Source: Acidobacteriota bacterium
GTDB taxonomy: Bacteria; Acidobacteriota; Blastocatellia; RBC074
Length of the DNA: 64,000 nt
Direction: 5' to 3'
NCBI GenBank assembly: GCA_018269055.1
Contig: JAFDVI010000015.1
Coordinates: 188,618 to 252,617, forward strand
The notes under the pieces were generated by a model, which did no database searches, was not told the DNA's origin, and saw only the letters and a program-made list of their open reading frames with translations. The stretch's first letter is position 1. Each line of letters opens with the position of its first letter. Of this stretch, positions 8,818 to 18,635 are shown in pieces. The position numbers and the translations under genes are program-made.

Positions 8818-9621
8818 ATGTTTTTTTGTTGTAAGTGTAGCAATATGCAATGGCTAAGAAGGATTGTCATTGCGGCCAATTTAGCTATTTTGCCGCTGGC
8901 CGTCAGCCTGGTCACATTGCTTTGTTACCCTGCTTATTCACAGTCAAACTCGCAAGTAGTTTCTCCCGTTCCTGGTAACGGTAAAGATGTTGTGGATGAT
9001 GGGCTTGATGAAGAGTATTTCAAGGGGATTTATCGAACTTTCTATGAGTCATACCGCCTTGGCCCTGGGGATGAAATCGCCATTCGGGTTTTGGGACAGC
9101 CTGATTATTCGCTTTCCAAAATCAAGGTCTCACCAGTTGGGCGCATTTATCATCCACTGGTTGGGGATATTGAGGTTGTGGGATACACGATTCAACAATT
9201 GGAAAAGAAGCTTACTGCTGATTTTAGTGAGTACGTTATTAACCCTCAAGTAAGTGTCTCCTTGGAAGAAGCCCAAAGCGCCAAGATTGGCGTGCTTGGT
9301 GAGGTGAGGGCTCCTTCAATTGTTATTATTTCCAGGCCAATGACTATTCTCGAAGCAATTAATTCAACAGGCGGATTTACTGAAACCGCCAACCGCAGCG
9401 ACGTACTTTTATTACGACAAGGTAGAAATGGCTTAATGCAGCAAAAAAAGGTAGATGTAAAGAGAATACTAGATGGGAAGGCAAGGCCAGAAGAAAACTT
9501 GATGGTTCGCGCCGGTGACACTGTTGTTGTAAATAGTAACTTGAAAAAGAAAATGGGAAATGTGATGAACTCGCTTAGGCTTATAAGCTTCCTCTCCTTT
9601 ATAGCCTTGGGACGTTATTAA
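8818..9621 (+). CDS. Wza-type polysaccharide export protein (Poly_export/SLBB)
   Basis: A 267-residue secreted outer-membrane export protein. The signal peptide covers about residues 1-42 and ends 'CYPAYSQ'. Then follow a Poly_export domain beginning 'YRLGPGDEIAIRVLGQPDYS' (about 78-97) and one SLBB-type beta-grasp repeat ('IGVLGEVRAPSIVII'). The last 20 residues are hydrophobic, possibly a membrane helix like the Wza C-terminal helix. There is no lipobox cysteine at the expected place, so it may not be a lipoprotein. AAAGGGAGG at 8804-8812 lies five bases before ATG 8818 and decides against the upstream GTG 8767. It should form the outer-membrane exit for the EPS together with the Wzz/kinase pair. 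Confidence 0.92.
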   Translation: MFFCCKCSNMQWLRRIVIAANLAILPLAVSLVTLLCYPAYSQSNSQVVSPVPGNGKDVVDDGLDEEYFKGIYRTFYESYRLGPGDEIAIRVLGQPDYSLSKIKVSPVGRIYHPLVGDIEVVGYTIQQLEKKLTADFSEYVINPQVSVSLEEAQSAKIGVLGEVRAPSIVIISRPMTILEAINSTGGFTETANRSDVLLLRQGRNGLMQQKKVDVKRILDGKARPEENLMVRAGDTVVVNSNLKKKMGNVMNSLRLISFLSFIALGRY

Positions 9622-9693
9622 GCTTTTCCGTAAAGAAGAGGATGAGAGCAGGTAACAGCGAAGAGATTGGTGCTTGTTTTTGTTGAGGTGAAC

Positions 9694-10905
9694 ATGGTTC
9701 TTGAAGTTACATTTTGGTTTTTTATTGGGCTGATATTATATACATATATTGGCTATCCAATCATTGTGTTTTTGTTGAGTCGCATATTTTTACGTCCAGT
9801 GCGCAAGGACGATTTTACGCCGAGTGTGTCAGTAATTATTGCAGCATATAACGAAGAGCGCGACCTGCCTGAAAAACTGGAGAATGTACTTTCCTTGGAT
9901 TACCCAAAGGATAAGCTTGAGGTAATCGTTGTTTCGGATTGTTCAACCGATGGCACAGATGAAATTGTCGGAAGGTATGCCGACAGGGGGGTAATTTTGG
10001 ATCGCCAGGAGCAGCGACTCGGTAAAACTCGCGCTCAACAACAGGCTGCAAAAATTTCTACTGGGGAAATTCTGGTTTTTTCCGATGCTACAACGATTTA
10101 CCGGTCTGATGCTTTGAAGCAGATTGTGCGCAGTTTTGCTGACCCTGAAGTTGGATGTGTTGCGGGTCAGCTAATATATGTTGATAAAGCTTCAACGGCC
10201 GTGGGAAATGGCTGCCGCTCATATTGGAGTTATGAAAAATACTTGAAGCAATGTGAAAGCAGGCTTGGCTCTTTAATTGGTGTTAGCGGGTGTTTGTACG
10301 CGGTGAGGCGAATTTGCCAGGTAAAATTAAGCGACCAGATGATTGACGATTTTGTGATTGCAACTGAAATTCACCTTCAAGGGTTGCGAACGGTTTATGC
10401 TTCAGAAGCTGTATCAATGGAGGACACAAACAAGCGTGGTCGCGATGAATTGCGTATGAGGATACGTGTAATTTCTCAGACTCTGCGAGCATTGAACAGG
10501 TACCGTGAAATACTTAGCGTGTCACGCCACGGGATGTTTGCATTTCAGATGCTATCGCATAAAGTGATGCGATACCTGATTCCTTTTTTTCTAATAGCTA
10601 CCATAATCACCAACTGGATGTTAATGGATAAATCTTTGCTTTATAACTATCTATTAGTAGGGGAAGCCATCTTTTATCTATTTGCTTTTGTTGGATGGGC
10701 TGCTGAAAAGTTAAAGGTAAAAATCGGACTTCTAGCATTTCCTTATTATTTTGCATTGGTCAATATTGCTTCAATTGGTGGGATAATTAAATTTATCGGC
10801 GGTGGAACTCAGGTAGTGTGGGAACCAATGCGCGAAGGTCGGATGATGAAGACCAACAATGCAGAGACGCTTGTTAAGCCTCAATTCGCCGGTAAAGGAA
10901 CCTAA
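9694..10905 (+). CDS. Membrane-associated glycosyltransferase family 2
   Basis: A 403-residue inverting GT-A enzyme. An N-terminal membrane segment (residues about 5-27) precedes the GT2 domain 'SVSVIIAAYNEE' and 'SDCSTDGTDE'; the metal-binding DxD equivalent is 'FSDATT'. A 'RMRIRVISQTLRAL' stretch resembles the (Q/R)xxRW acceptor region, and two or three membrane helices follow at the C terminus (about 290-385). This layout is shared with processive enzymes such as cellulose or hyaluronan synthases, but also with many single-transfer EPS enzymes. GAGG at 9685-9688 supports ATG 9694 over TTG 9667. A hairpin terminator lies just downstream, so this is the last gene of its unit. Confidence 0.92.
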   Translation: MVLEVTFWFFIGLILYTYIGYPIIVFLLSRIFLRPVRKDDFTPSVSVIIAAYNEERDLPEKLENVLSLDYPKDKLEVIVVSDCSTDGTDEIVGRYADRGVILDRQEQRLGKTRAQQQAAKISTGEILVFSDATTIYRSDALKQIVRSFADPEVGCVAGQLIYVDKASTAVGNGCRSYWSYEKYLKQCESRLGSLIGVSGCLYAVRRICQVKLSDQMIDDFVIATEIHLQGLRTVYASEAVSMEDTNKRGRDELRMRIRVISQTLRALNRYREILSVSRHGMFAFQMLSHKVMRYLIPFFLIATIITNWMLMDKSLLYNYLLVGEAIFYLFAFVGWAAEKLKVKIGLLAFPYYFALVNIASIGGIIKFIGGGTQVVWEPMREGRMMKTNNAETLVKPQFAGKGT

Positions 10906-10975
10906 AAATGGCTCGCCTGGGGGCAAAGTATTCGCCAGCGCGTCGCGTGTCGAAATGGGGGTGACGTGCTGCGAG

Positions 10976-11036
10976 TGGTGAGGTGGGTAATCTGGGGCTG
11001 GGGGAGATCCTGGACTATCACCTCACCAGTTTTTTT
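10976..11036 (+). terminator. Rho-independent terminator after the GT2 gene
   Basis: A perfect 10-bp stem (TGGTGAGGTG at 10976-10985 with CACCTCACCA at 11019-11028) is followed by seven T residues at 11030-11036. The 33-base loop is unusually large. It separates the AT-rich regulator/export unit from the heparinase-led operon. Confidence 0.8.
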
Positions 11037-11115
11037 ATCTTAACCAAGACAGAAGTAGTTATTTGATTGAATGTAATACCCGTTGAGTGGGATGGAATGG
11101 TGAAGTGGAGCAATT

Positions 11116-13683
11116 ATGGTTGGATCTCTTAAAAATCTGAAAAAATTGCGCGGAAAGAGCTTAAAGGAAATTCGCGTCCGTGGAAGCCAGGGGTTGGCTC
11201 GATTGCGCGAACAGCTAAGCGGGGAATCCACCATTAGTGATTCGGAGTGGTTACATATTATCCAACCTTCGGTTCGGAAAGGAACTGCTGAAGAAACTGC
11301 CTCGCTTTTGGTTGAAAGAATTAAGAACGCCGGGGTGCAAACATTTTTCCCCTTTTTAGCGCATCGGTCGGAAATCGCTGCTTTGATGGCAACACGTTTT
11401 TGCGAGCAAGGTAAAGCGATTATTTCGCGGGCTGAAAAAATAATCGCTGGCCAGTTTGATCTTCTCGGTTACAGGAATTTGAAGTTTGGAGACCCGGTTG
11501 ATTGGCATCTTGAACCGATTTCGGGCAAGCGATCGCCTTTGTTACATTGGAGCAAAATTGACTTTTTAAGTCCAGAAGTTGCCGGTGACAAAAAAATCAC
11601 CTGGGAACTGAATCGTCATCAGTTCTTTGTTACGTTGGGGCAGGCTTACTGGATATCGGGCAATGAAAAGTATGCTGACTGTTTTGTGTCATTAGCCTCA
11701 TCTTGGATGGAAGCCAACCCTCCAGGACGCGGCATTAATTGGGCGAGTAGTCTTGAAGTCGCTTTCCGTTCGATTTCGTGGTTATGGGCATTGCATTTGT
11801 TTGCAGGGTCGCCCAGGTTGACGCCAAAATTTTCTCTGCGATTTTTCAAATTTCTTGCCAGATTTGGCCACCACGTAGAAAGATATTTATCATTTTACTT
11901 CAGCCCCAATACTCATCTGACCGGTGAAGCTTTGAGTCTGGTCTATCTGGGAATCGCCCTGCCGGAAGTTGAACGTTCAGAAAATTGGCGCGCGACTGGT
12001 CTGAAAATTCTGCAGGATCAACTGTACACGCAAATTCGTGGCGATGGCGTTTATTTTGAACAGGCCAGTTATTACCACCGGTATACTGCAGATTTTTATA
12101 CGCATTTGTTGGTGTTGGGACGTGTAGCGCGCATTAGCTTGCCCGCTGAGTTGGAACAGCTCCTGGCCAAAATGCTAGATCATCTGATGTGGATAACGCG
12201 GCCTGATGGATCAAGTTCTTTAACAGGTGATGACGATGGCGGACGGTTGGTGATGCTGGGAGCACGGAACGCGAATGATTTTCGAGACACCCTAGCCACA
12301 GGAGCTGCTGTTTTCAAACGGAGCGACTGGAAATTTGTTGCTGCGGAAGCTGCTGTTGAAACCTTATGGTTATTGGGGGCCGATGGGCTAGCGCAGTTCG
12401 ACAATGTTCAGGCCGCATTGCCTCCCAAGACGACCACGTCATTTTCTGAAAGCGGGTATTTTGTTCAGCGTGATGGGTGGTTACCGGAATCCGCATACCT
12501 ATTCGTTGATTGCGGGCCACACGGCAGCCTCGGTTGCGGTCACGCACATGCAGATGCACTTTCCTTTGAATTTTCCGCTACCGGCGTTCAATGGCTTACA
12601 GATAGTGGCACGCTTACGTATACGGGCAATGCGGAATGGCGAAACTATTTTCGCTCAACGGCGGCTCACAATACGGCGGAAGTTGATGGCCAATCGCAAT
12701 CCGTAATGGCAGGGCCATTTTCCTGGGATCACATTGCCGAAAGCAGGCCGGGAGAATTGATTGCAACGGAAAACTTCGGGTATTTCTCCGGGGCCCATAA
12801 TGGATATCAACGACTGACCGATCCGGTAACGCATACGCGCGAAATATTATTTTTGAAATCCAGCGTGGAATCGCTGATGCCGCCTTATTTGATTGTTCGA
12901 GATAGATTTGATGCCTATGAACATCACCGTTATGTATTGAATTATCACTTTTCCCCGGATTGTCAGGCGGCCGTACGTGGCCTGCAAAGGCAAAGGAGGG
13001 AAAACAACGCCGAGGCTGAAAACTGGCAAATTGAGGCCGCCTCGTCCAACAACGCCAGTTTGATTTTGTCATCTTTCGGAACCACGTCCCCACGTGCAGA
13101 GGTAAAACAAAGTTGGGTTTCGCATTGTTATGGTCAATACCAGCTTGCTCCGATGGCCTCCATAACCGCAGCAGGAAAAGGAACCCAATCCTTTGCAACG
13201 CTAATTCTTCCCACAAGCGCCTCGAAACCAGTGAGCTACAGCCGCCAAGCAATCTCCCCTCTGGGCGAAGGAGGTTTCAAGGTTTCAGTGAGCGACACAA
13301 TGGATACCATTTTGATTGGCGATCAGGCGAGTCAACTGGCCAGTGGGTTTCTCTCTTCTTCCGGAGCATTAGCCTGGCTTCGTGAGGTGGGGGGGAAAGC
13401 CCTTCACGCCGGATTGGTTTGTGGGCAGGAATTAGCGATTCGAGGGTGTTTGGAGTTCAGCTCAAGAACTCTGGTCAATCATTGTTCCATGGAATTCCGC
13501 AAAGACTGGCTGGAAATTGACCTAAGCGGCACTGACAAATTTAACCTTATCTTTCATTCGCCGATCAATCGTGTGGTGCTTAACGGAATTGCCTTTCTGA
13601 TTGAACGCAGGGTACGTCGCGCATGTTTTGAAAGAGAGGCGACGGGCTGGCAACTGAAGCTGGCGCAACTGGCAATGGTTTGA
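11116..13683 (+). CDS. Heparinase II/III-family protein (polysaccharide lyase-like)
   Basis: An 855-residue protein with an N-terminal alpha/alpha-toroid (alginate-lyase-like, to about residue 440) and a C-terminal beta-sandwich, the layout of PL12/PL15/PL21 lyases. Diagnostic stretches are 'NTHLTGEALSL' (about 265), 'EQASYYHRY' (about 315) and 'GHAHADALSFEF' (about 474), which carries the metal- or substrate-binding histidines. No signal peptide is evident, which is common for versions inside EPS operons. These enzymes cleave uronic-acid-containing glycans by beta-elimination. In a biosynthetic cluster it more likely trims or releases nascent polymer, or has lost activity. GGAG at 11107-11110 supports the ATG. 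The amidotransferase gene follows after 16 bases. Confidence 0.9.
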   Translation: MVGSLKNLKKLRGKSLKEIRVRGSQGLARLREQLSGESTISDSEWLHIIQPSVRKGTAEETASLLVERIKNAGVQTFFPFLAHRSEIAALMATRFCEQGKAIISRAEKIIAGQFDLLGYRNLKFGDPVDWHLEPISGKRSPLLHWSKIDFLSPEVAGDKKITWELNRHQFFVTLGQAYWISGNEKYADCFVSLASSWMEANPPGRGINWASSLEVAFRSISWLWALHLFAGSPRLTPKFSLRFFKFLARFGHHVERYLSFYFSPNTHLTGEALSLVYLGIALPEVERSENWRATGLKILQDQLYTQIRGDGVYFEQASYYHRYTADFYTHLLVLGRVARISLPAELEQLLAKMLDHLMWITRPDGSSSLTGDDDGGRLVMLGARNANDFRDTLATGAAVFKRSDWKFVAAEAAVETLWLLGADGLAQFDNVQAALPPKTTTSFSESGYFVQRDGWLPESAYLFVDCGPHGSLGCGHAHADALSFEFSATGVQWLTDSGTLTYTGNAEWRNYFRSTAAHNTAEVDGQSQSVMAGPFSWDHIAESRPGELIATENFGYFSGAHNGYQRLTDPVTHTREILFLKSSVESLMPPYLIVRDRFDAYEHHRYVLNYHFSPDCQAAVRGLQRQRRENNAEAENWQIEAASSNNASLILSSFGTTSPRAEVKQSWVSHCYGQYQLAPMASITAAGKGTQSFATLILPTSASKPVSYSRQAISPLGEGGFKVSVSDTMDTILIGDQASQLASGFLSSSGALAWLREVGGKALHAGLVCGQELAIRGCLEFSSRTLVNHCSMEFRKDWLEIDLSGTDKFNLIFHSPINRVVLNGIAFLIERRVRRACFEREATGWQLKLAQLAMV

Positions 13684-13699
13684 ATTGGAGCAAGAAGCA

Positions 13700-15679
13700 A
13701 TGTGCGGAATCTGTGGTATTGCCATCCCCCGAAAATTGAATCGTGGAGCCGATGAATCGCTACTCAAACGGATGCGCGATACATTGACACATAGAGGCCC
13801 GGACGATGCCGGCAGCTTCATTGATGGCGGAATTGGGCTCGGACACAGACGACTTTCCATCGTTGATCTTGGTGGAGGCCACCAACCAATGACCAACGAA
13901 GACGGCCAGATTCAAATTGTCTTCAACGGCGAAATTTACAACCATCAAGATTACCGCCCGTTATTGGAAGCTCGCGGCCATCGGTATCGGACCACAAGCG
14001 ACACGGAAACCATCATTCATCTTTACGAAGAGTTTGGCGTAAACGCCGTTCAGCACTTGCGAGGCATGTTTGCATTTGCCATTTGGGATGGAAACCAGCG
14101 GCGATTGCTGTTGGTGCGCGACCGGCTGGGCGTCAAGCCGGTTTATTACACCTTGTCGAAAGACGGCGTTTTGCATTTCGCGTCGGAAATCAAAGCTCTG
14201 ATCGAAGCCCGCGCCGTCAAACCGGAGTTGAATTACGATGCGCTGGCTGATTTTGCCGCCAATCGGTATACCTCTGGCGACGAAACCCTTTTTCGAGGCG
14301 TTCAACGGCTGGCCCCTGGCCATACTTTGGTTTGGCAGGATGGCCGCGTTCAGATTGAACGGTATTGGGAAGTCAGCTTTGCCAAACATGAATCCCCGCT
14401 CAGCGACAAATATTACATTGACCAATTCGACCATTTATTCCGTGAATCCGTGCGGTTGCGGTTGATGGCCGATGTGCCGTTGGGAATGTTTTTATCCGGC
14501 GGGATTGATTCCACGGCAATCGCAGGGGTGATGAGCAAGTTGGTGAGCGACAGGGTCAAAACCTTTTCGGTTGCGTTTGCTGAACGCGAAGCCAACGAAC
14601 TGGAATTTGCGCGAAGCGCTGCGCGCGCTTTCGGCACCGATCATCACGAAGTGATCGTCAGCCCGCAGCAATTTTTCGACGTTCTGCCGGCGATGGTTTA
14701 TCAGGAAGACGAGCCGATAGCGCATCCTTCCAGCATTCCGCTTTATTTTGTTTCCAAACTCGCTGCCGAACACGTCAAAGTTGTTTTAACCGGTGAAGGC
14801 AGTGACGAACTCTTGGCCGGCTACGACAAATACCGCAAAACGATTTACAACCTGATGCTTGGCCGGGCCTACAGCCGCGTTGTTCCTTCACCAGTGCGCC
14901 ATTTCGTCAAACAAAGAATAGAAAACGGCACTGGCTCGCTGGCCGTCCGGCAAAAACTTGCTCGGACGTTTCTGTGTGTGCCGTCGGATATCGAAAGTAT
15001 TTACTTCGATAACTTTTCGGTTTTTTCGCGCAACCGCCAGCACTTTCTGTTCACCGCCGACACGCGCGTACGGATTGCGGAAAGCGATCCGTACAAAACT
15101 TCGTTGGCCCTGATGGGTGAATCGGATGCGTTGACCATGCTCGATCAATTGTTGGCGGCGGACATGAAAACGTATCTGCATGAACTGTTGATGAAGCAGG
15201 ATCAAATGAGCATGGCGGCTTCTATTGAAAGCCGTGTGCCGTTTTTGGATCACAAATTGGTCGAGTTCGCCGCCCGGTTGCCGGAACGCATGAAGCTGCG
15301 CGGGCTGACCACCAAATACATTTTGCGTCAGGCGATGGCGGACAAAATTCCGGGCGAGATTTTGACGCGCAAGAAAATGGGGTTTCCGGTTCCGGTCGGA
15401 GCCTGGTTGCGCGGAGAGTTCCGGCACTTGTTGGATGAGTACTTGCTCAGTCAGCGAGCGATGGAGCGGGGAATTTTTGAGCCGGACGTAGTGCGCAATC
15501 TGGTGGCGAGGCATCAGGCCGGAGAAAACCACGCGGAGCGCTTGTGGATGCTGATCAATTTTGAAATCTGGCAGCGCCGCTTCCTCGATGGCGAAGAGCA
15601 ACCCTTCACTGAATCGTCCGGGCAGCCAGCGCTCAAGGCGTTTGCAGCGGCTTCACGAAACACCAGGAGTAGGCATTGA
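13700..15679 (+). CDS. asnB: Asparagine synthase-like glutamine amidotransferase (copy 1)
   Basis: A 659-residue enzyme. Start ATG 13700 places the catalytic Cys as residue 2 (MCGICG), as required for the class-II glutaminase domain (residues 1 to about 215). GGAG at 13687-13690 supports it. The synthetase domain has the ATP pyrophosphatase loop 'SGGIDST' (about 270), and 'GEGSDELLAGY'. In EPS and O-antigen loci such proteins amidate sugar acids rather than aspartate, as with uronamide formation. Together with the uronate-forming dehydrogenase here this is a plausible role, but inferred. The stop overlaps the TTG start of the following glycosyltransferase. A second, diverged copy lies at 23019. 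Confidence 0.93.
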   Translation: MCGICGIAIPRKLNRGADESLLKRMRDTLTHRGPDDAGSFIDGGIGLGHRRLSIVDLGGGHQPMTNEDGQIQIVFNGEIYNHQDYRPLLEARGHRYRTTSDTETIIHLYEEFGVNAVQHLRGMFAFAIWDGNQRRLLLVRDRLGVKPVYYTLSKDGVLHFASEIKALIEARAVKPELNYDALADFAANRYTSGDETLFRGVQRLAPGHTLVWQDGRVQIERYWEVSFAKHESPLSDKYYIDQFDHLFRESVRLRLMADVPLGMFLSGGIDSTAIAGVMSKLVSDRVKTFSVAFAEREANELEFARSAARAFGTDHHEVIVSPQQFFDVLPAMVYQEDEPIAHPSSIPLYFVSKLAAEHVKVVLTGEGSDELLAGYDKYRKTIYNLMLGRAYSRVVPSPVRHFVKQRIENGTGSLAVRQKLARTFLCVPSDIESIYFDNFSVFSRNRQHFLFTADTRVRIAESDPYKTSLALMGESDALTMLDQLLAADMKTYLHELLMKQDQMSMAASIESRVPFLDHKLVEFAARLPERMKLRGLTTKYILRQAMADKIPGEILTRKKMGFPVPVGAWLRGEFRHLLDEYLLSQRAMERGIFEPDVVRNLVARHQAGENHAERLWMLINFEIWQRRFLDGEEQPFTESSGQPALKAFAAASRNTRSRH

Positions 15680-16950
15680 AGATATTGTGGATCAAAACTG
15701 AATTGCTTCACCCTGTAGACAAAGGCGGCAAGATCCGCACCTACGAGATGTTGAAGCAATTGAAGCGAGATCATCAGGTGACTTATCTAACATTGGATGA
15801 CGGAGGCTCGGCTGAGGCTCGCGAAAAGGCAACAGAGTATTGCCACAAACTGATCGCGGTTCCGCATCAGACTCGCCCCAAATTCTCCGTTGGGTTTTAT
15901 GTTGAGTTGATCCAAAACCTGTTTTCGGGATTGCCTTACGCCGTGCAGAAATATCAGTCATCCGCGATGCGAGAAGCGCTTCTTCGGCTGGTCGAAGAGG
16001 ATAAACCGGATGTCGTTGTGTGCGATTTTCTGACGCCGAGTGTCAATGTTCCAGAAAAGCTGGGCTGCGCAACGGTGCTGTTTCAGCACAATGTCGAAGC
16101 CGTGATCTGGCGACGTCATTACGAAACGCAAACCAACTGGCTGAAACGGCTTTATCTTTACGGGCAATGGCGAAAAATGCTCGCCTTCGAGCGAACAGAA
16201 TGTCACCGCTACGACCACGTCGTCGCCGTATCGCGCGAAGATCGCGAGATGATGCGCAAGGAATACAAGGTAGAAACCGTGACAGATGTTCCTACAGGCG
16301 TTGATACGAACTTTTTCCGCCCGCAATCCGGCAAAAAGCCGGAACCGTCCAGTCTGGTTTTTACCGGCTCGATGGATTGGATTCCCAACGTGGATGCCAT
16401 CAACTGGTTTTGCAATGAAATTCTTCCTTTGATTCGTCATCAGATTCCCGGCATCAAGCTGACGGTGGTCGGCCGGAACCCCGGACGTGAGTTGTTGGAA
16501 CTGAGCAAACGGGATTCCTCCGTCATCGTCACCGGACGCGTGGAGGATGTCAGGCCGTATATGGAAAACGCCTCGGTTTACATCGTGCCAATCCGAATCG
16601 GCGGTGGCACTCGATTGAAGATTTATGAAGCGATGGCAATGGAAAAACCGATGGTTTCTACGACCGTCGGCGCGGAAGGATTGCCGGTAAACGACGGTGA
16701 AGAGTTGTTGCTTGCCGACACTCCGCAAACATTTGCGAACGCGGTGGTGCGAGTGTTGACCGATCAGGAATTAGCCAATCGGTTGGGGCAGCTCTCGGCG
16801 AACAGGGTTAGAGAGCAGTTTGGCTGGGAGCGTGTTGCAGCCGAATTTGCACAAATTTGTCAGCACGCCTGTGACCCACACACAGCCGCCATGGAATCGA
16901 AAGCATCTTCGACAGGCAGTGAAGCCTTGAGGCCAATGCTTTCCCGCTGA
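15676..16950 (+). CDS. Glycosyltransferase family 4 (sugar transferase)
   Basis: A 424-residue GT4 enzyme. It opens 'ILWIKTELLHPVDKGGKIR', the glycine-rich acceptor loop, and has 'FTGSMDWIPNVDA' and 'GGTRLKIYEAMAMEKPMV' with the E-x7-E-type donor site near residue 315. This N terminus resembles the sugar transferases that accompany PEP-CTERM/EpsH-type EPS loci, although no exosortase is present in the window. The TTG start at 15676 overlaps the previous stop and is preceded six bases upstream by AGGAG (15665-15669), indicating coupled translation. It lacks membrane spans. Donor sugar unknown. Confidence 0.92.
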   Translation: MKILWIKTELLHPVDKGGKIRTYEMLKQLKRDHQVTYLTLDDGGSAEAREKATEYCHKLIAVPHQTRPKFSVGFYVELIQNLFSGLPYAVQKYQSSAMREALLRLVEEDKPDVVVCDFLTPSVNVPEKLGCATVLFQHNVEAVIWRRHYETQTNWLKRLYLYGQWRKMLAFERTECHRYDHVVAVSREDREMMRKEYKVETVTDVPTGVDTNFFRPQSGKKPEPSSLVFTGSMDWIPNVDAINWFCNEILPLIRHQIPGIKLTVVGRNPGRELLELSKRDSSVIVTGRVEDVRPYMENASVYIVPIRIGGGTRLKIYEAMAMEKPMVSTTVGAEGLPVNDGEELLLADTPQTFANAVVRVLTDQELANRLGQLSANRVREQFGWERVAAEFAQICQHACDPHTAAMESKASSTGSEALRPMLSR

Positions 16951-16993
16951 ACGGTAAAGTGTTCTCCCCGCCGCAACGCGGCAAGAGCAGACT

Positions 16994-18604
16994 ATGAACC
17001 AAACAGAAGTGAATGCGACTTTTGCAGAGACCGGTGCCGTCCTGGCAAAGGACAAGCCCGAAATCAAAGCTGCTATTCGGGTCGAAACTGAAGCGAAAAG
17101 CAGCCGATTGGTTCTGGTTGTCATTCTGGTTATCGGGGCTTTTTATCTGGCGACAATTCGGGAAGGACATTATTGGGGCGACGATTTCAGTATGTACATC
17201 CAACATGCGGTGAACATCGTGGATGGCGCTCCTTACAACACGACCAGCTACATTTATTGTCCTCCGTATGTTGGTCCTGATTCGTATCCGCCGGTTTACC
17301 CCCTGTTGTTAGTGCCTGTGGTTTGGCTTTTCGGTTTGAACATGATGGCAATGAAGATGGAATTGATCCTGATCTTTATGCTGGCGCTGTTTGTGATGGT
17401 TCAGGTGGTGAAAACTTTCATGCCCGTGAACTGGCAAGTCGCGCTGGTCGCTTTGGTTGGATTGAATCCGTACTTTTGGGAGTACAAAGACCACATTAAG
17501 TCGGAGTTTCCGTTTTTTGTCGCGGCGTATTTGAGCATTTATCTGGTTCATAGATCTTACGAAGCCATAGAGCGGGGCGTTTCGGGGTGGCTCAAGCTTG
17601 GATATGTGCTGGCCACGGGAATCGCATTTTATCTGGCGTATGGAACCAGAAGCATCGGGTTAGTGCTGTTGCCGTGTTTGGGTCTCTACGATTTGATTCG
17701 CAAACGGAAATTGGGCTTGCCGTCGCTTTATGCCGCGGGAGTTGCCACAGTAATGATTGTGATGATTTTGATTCAGTATCTGTTGCTGAGAAGTGATCGG
17801 ACTTATGTCGAGTTGGTTCAGGCGGATTCGCAGAGCTTTCTGGTCAACTGGATGCGCTTCATTTTGATCAACATCACGCGCTACACGACTTCTGTGACAC
17901 AGATATGGGACAACGGGTACAGCAAGTTGCTTCGCGTCGGACTAACGCTGGTGATGTATGGGTTGGCCGCGATGGGGGTTCTGTGGCAATTGCGAAAGAA
18001 GGTGACTTTCATCGAAATAGTTGTGGCGTTTTACACCCTCTGTGTCGTGCTGGTTCCGATGGATGGCGGAGTCAGGTATCTGATGCCGGTTGTGCCTTTC
18101 TACATTTTTTATGCTCTGCAAGGTTTGCGAGCCTTGCCGCAACCGAAAGGATTTAGAAACGCTGGATTCGCGGCAATCACGGCTGCAGCGCTGGTGACCT
18201 ACGTTTCCGGGTACAGCACGTATAGCTTCAAGGAAATTCCAAATGGGATTACCAAAGCTGACGCGACGGAATTCTTCGAATACGTGAAGCAGCAGACTGG
18301 TGAAAATGACGTGATCATTTTCACCAAGCCACGCGCACTGGCGCTTTACACCGGGCGCAAAGCTTCTTTTTACCCATTGATGTTGGATGACAAAGGGGTA
18401 TGGGATTACTTCGCACGAATCAGGGCGACGCATATTGCCGTTGGCCCGACTGGCGTGGAACCACAGGAGCAGGCGTTTTTGACTGCTTTCCTGAGCAGGT
18501 ACCCAGGCTCAGTTCGTGAAGAGTATTCCAACGCGGCCTTTACCGTGTATCGAATTACTGATTGGCCTGGTGCGAAAGAATCGGGCAAGTCTGAAAGGGA
18601 ATAA
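16994..18604 (+). CDS. GT-C-type membrane glycosyltransferase (GT39/ArnT-like)
   Basis: A 536-residue polytopic protein with about ten hydrophobic helices and a soluble C terminus of about 120 residues. After the first helix comes 'GHYWGDDFSMYIQHA' (about residue 55), the acidic first periplasmic loop of GT39/GT83 enzymes that use polyprenyl-phosphate sugars. It would add a side residue to the lipid-linked repeat or polymer at the periplasmic face. A small 5-bp hairpin (16970-16982) lies just before the start and the ribosome site is weak. Specificity is unknown; a nonenzymatic membrane role cannot be excluded. Confidence 0.75.
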   Translation: MNQTEVNATFAETGAVLAKDKPEIKAAIRVETEAKSSRLVLVVILVIGAFYLATIREGHYWGDDFSMYIQHAVNIVDGAPYNTTSYIYCPPYVGPDSYPPVYPLLLVPVVWLFGLNMMAMKMELILIFMLALFVMVQVVKTFMPVNWQVALVALVGLNPYFWEYKDHIKSEFPFFVAAYLSIYLVHRSYEAIERGVSGWLKLGYVLATGIAFYLAYGTRSIGLVLLPCLGLYDLIRKRKLGLPSLYAAGVATVMIVMILIQYLLLRSDRTYVELVQADSQSFLVNWMRFILINITRYTTSVTQIWDNGYSKLLRVGLTLVMYGLAAMGVLWQLRKKVTFIEIVVAFYTLCVVLVPMDGGVRYLMPVVPFYIFYALQGLRALPQPKGFRNAGFAAITAAALVTYVSGYSTYSFKEIPNGITKADATEFFEYVKQQTGENDVIIFTKPRALALYTGRKASFYPLMLDDKGVWDYFARIRATHIAVGPTGVEPQEQAFLTAFLSRYPGSVREEYSNAAFTVYRITDWPGAKESGKSERE

Positions 18605-18635
18605 TCGCCCCCATAGTTTTATTCAGGAGAGAAAG

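Noticed and set aside
13961..14434. Long antisense open frames over asnB, purH, treS and other G+C-balanced genes
   Set aside because: They mirror the codon structure of strongly supported genes on the opposite strand and have no family motifs.
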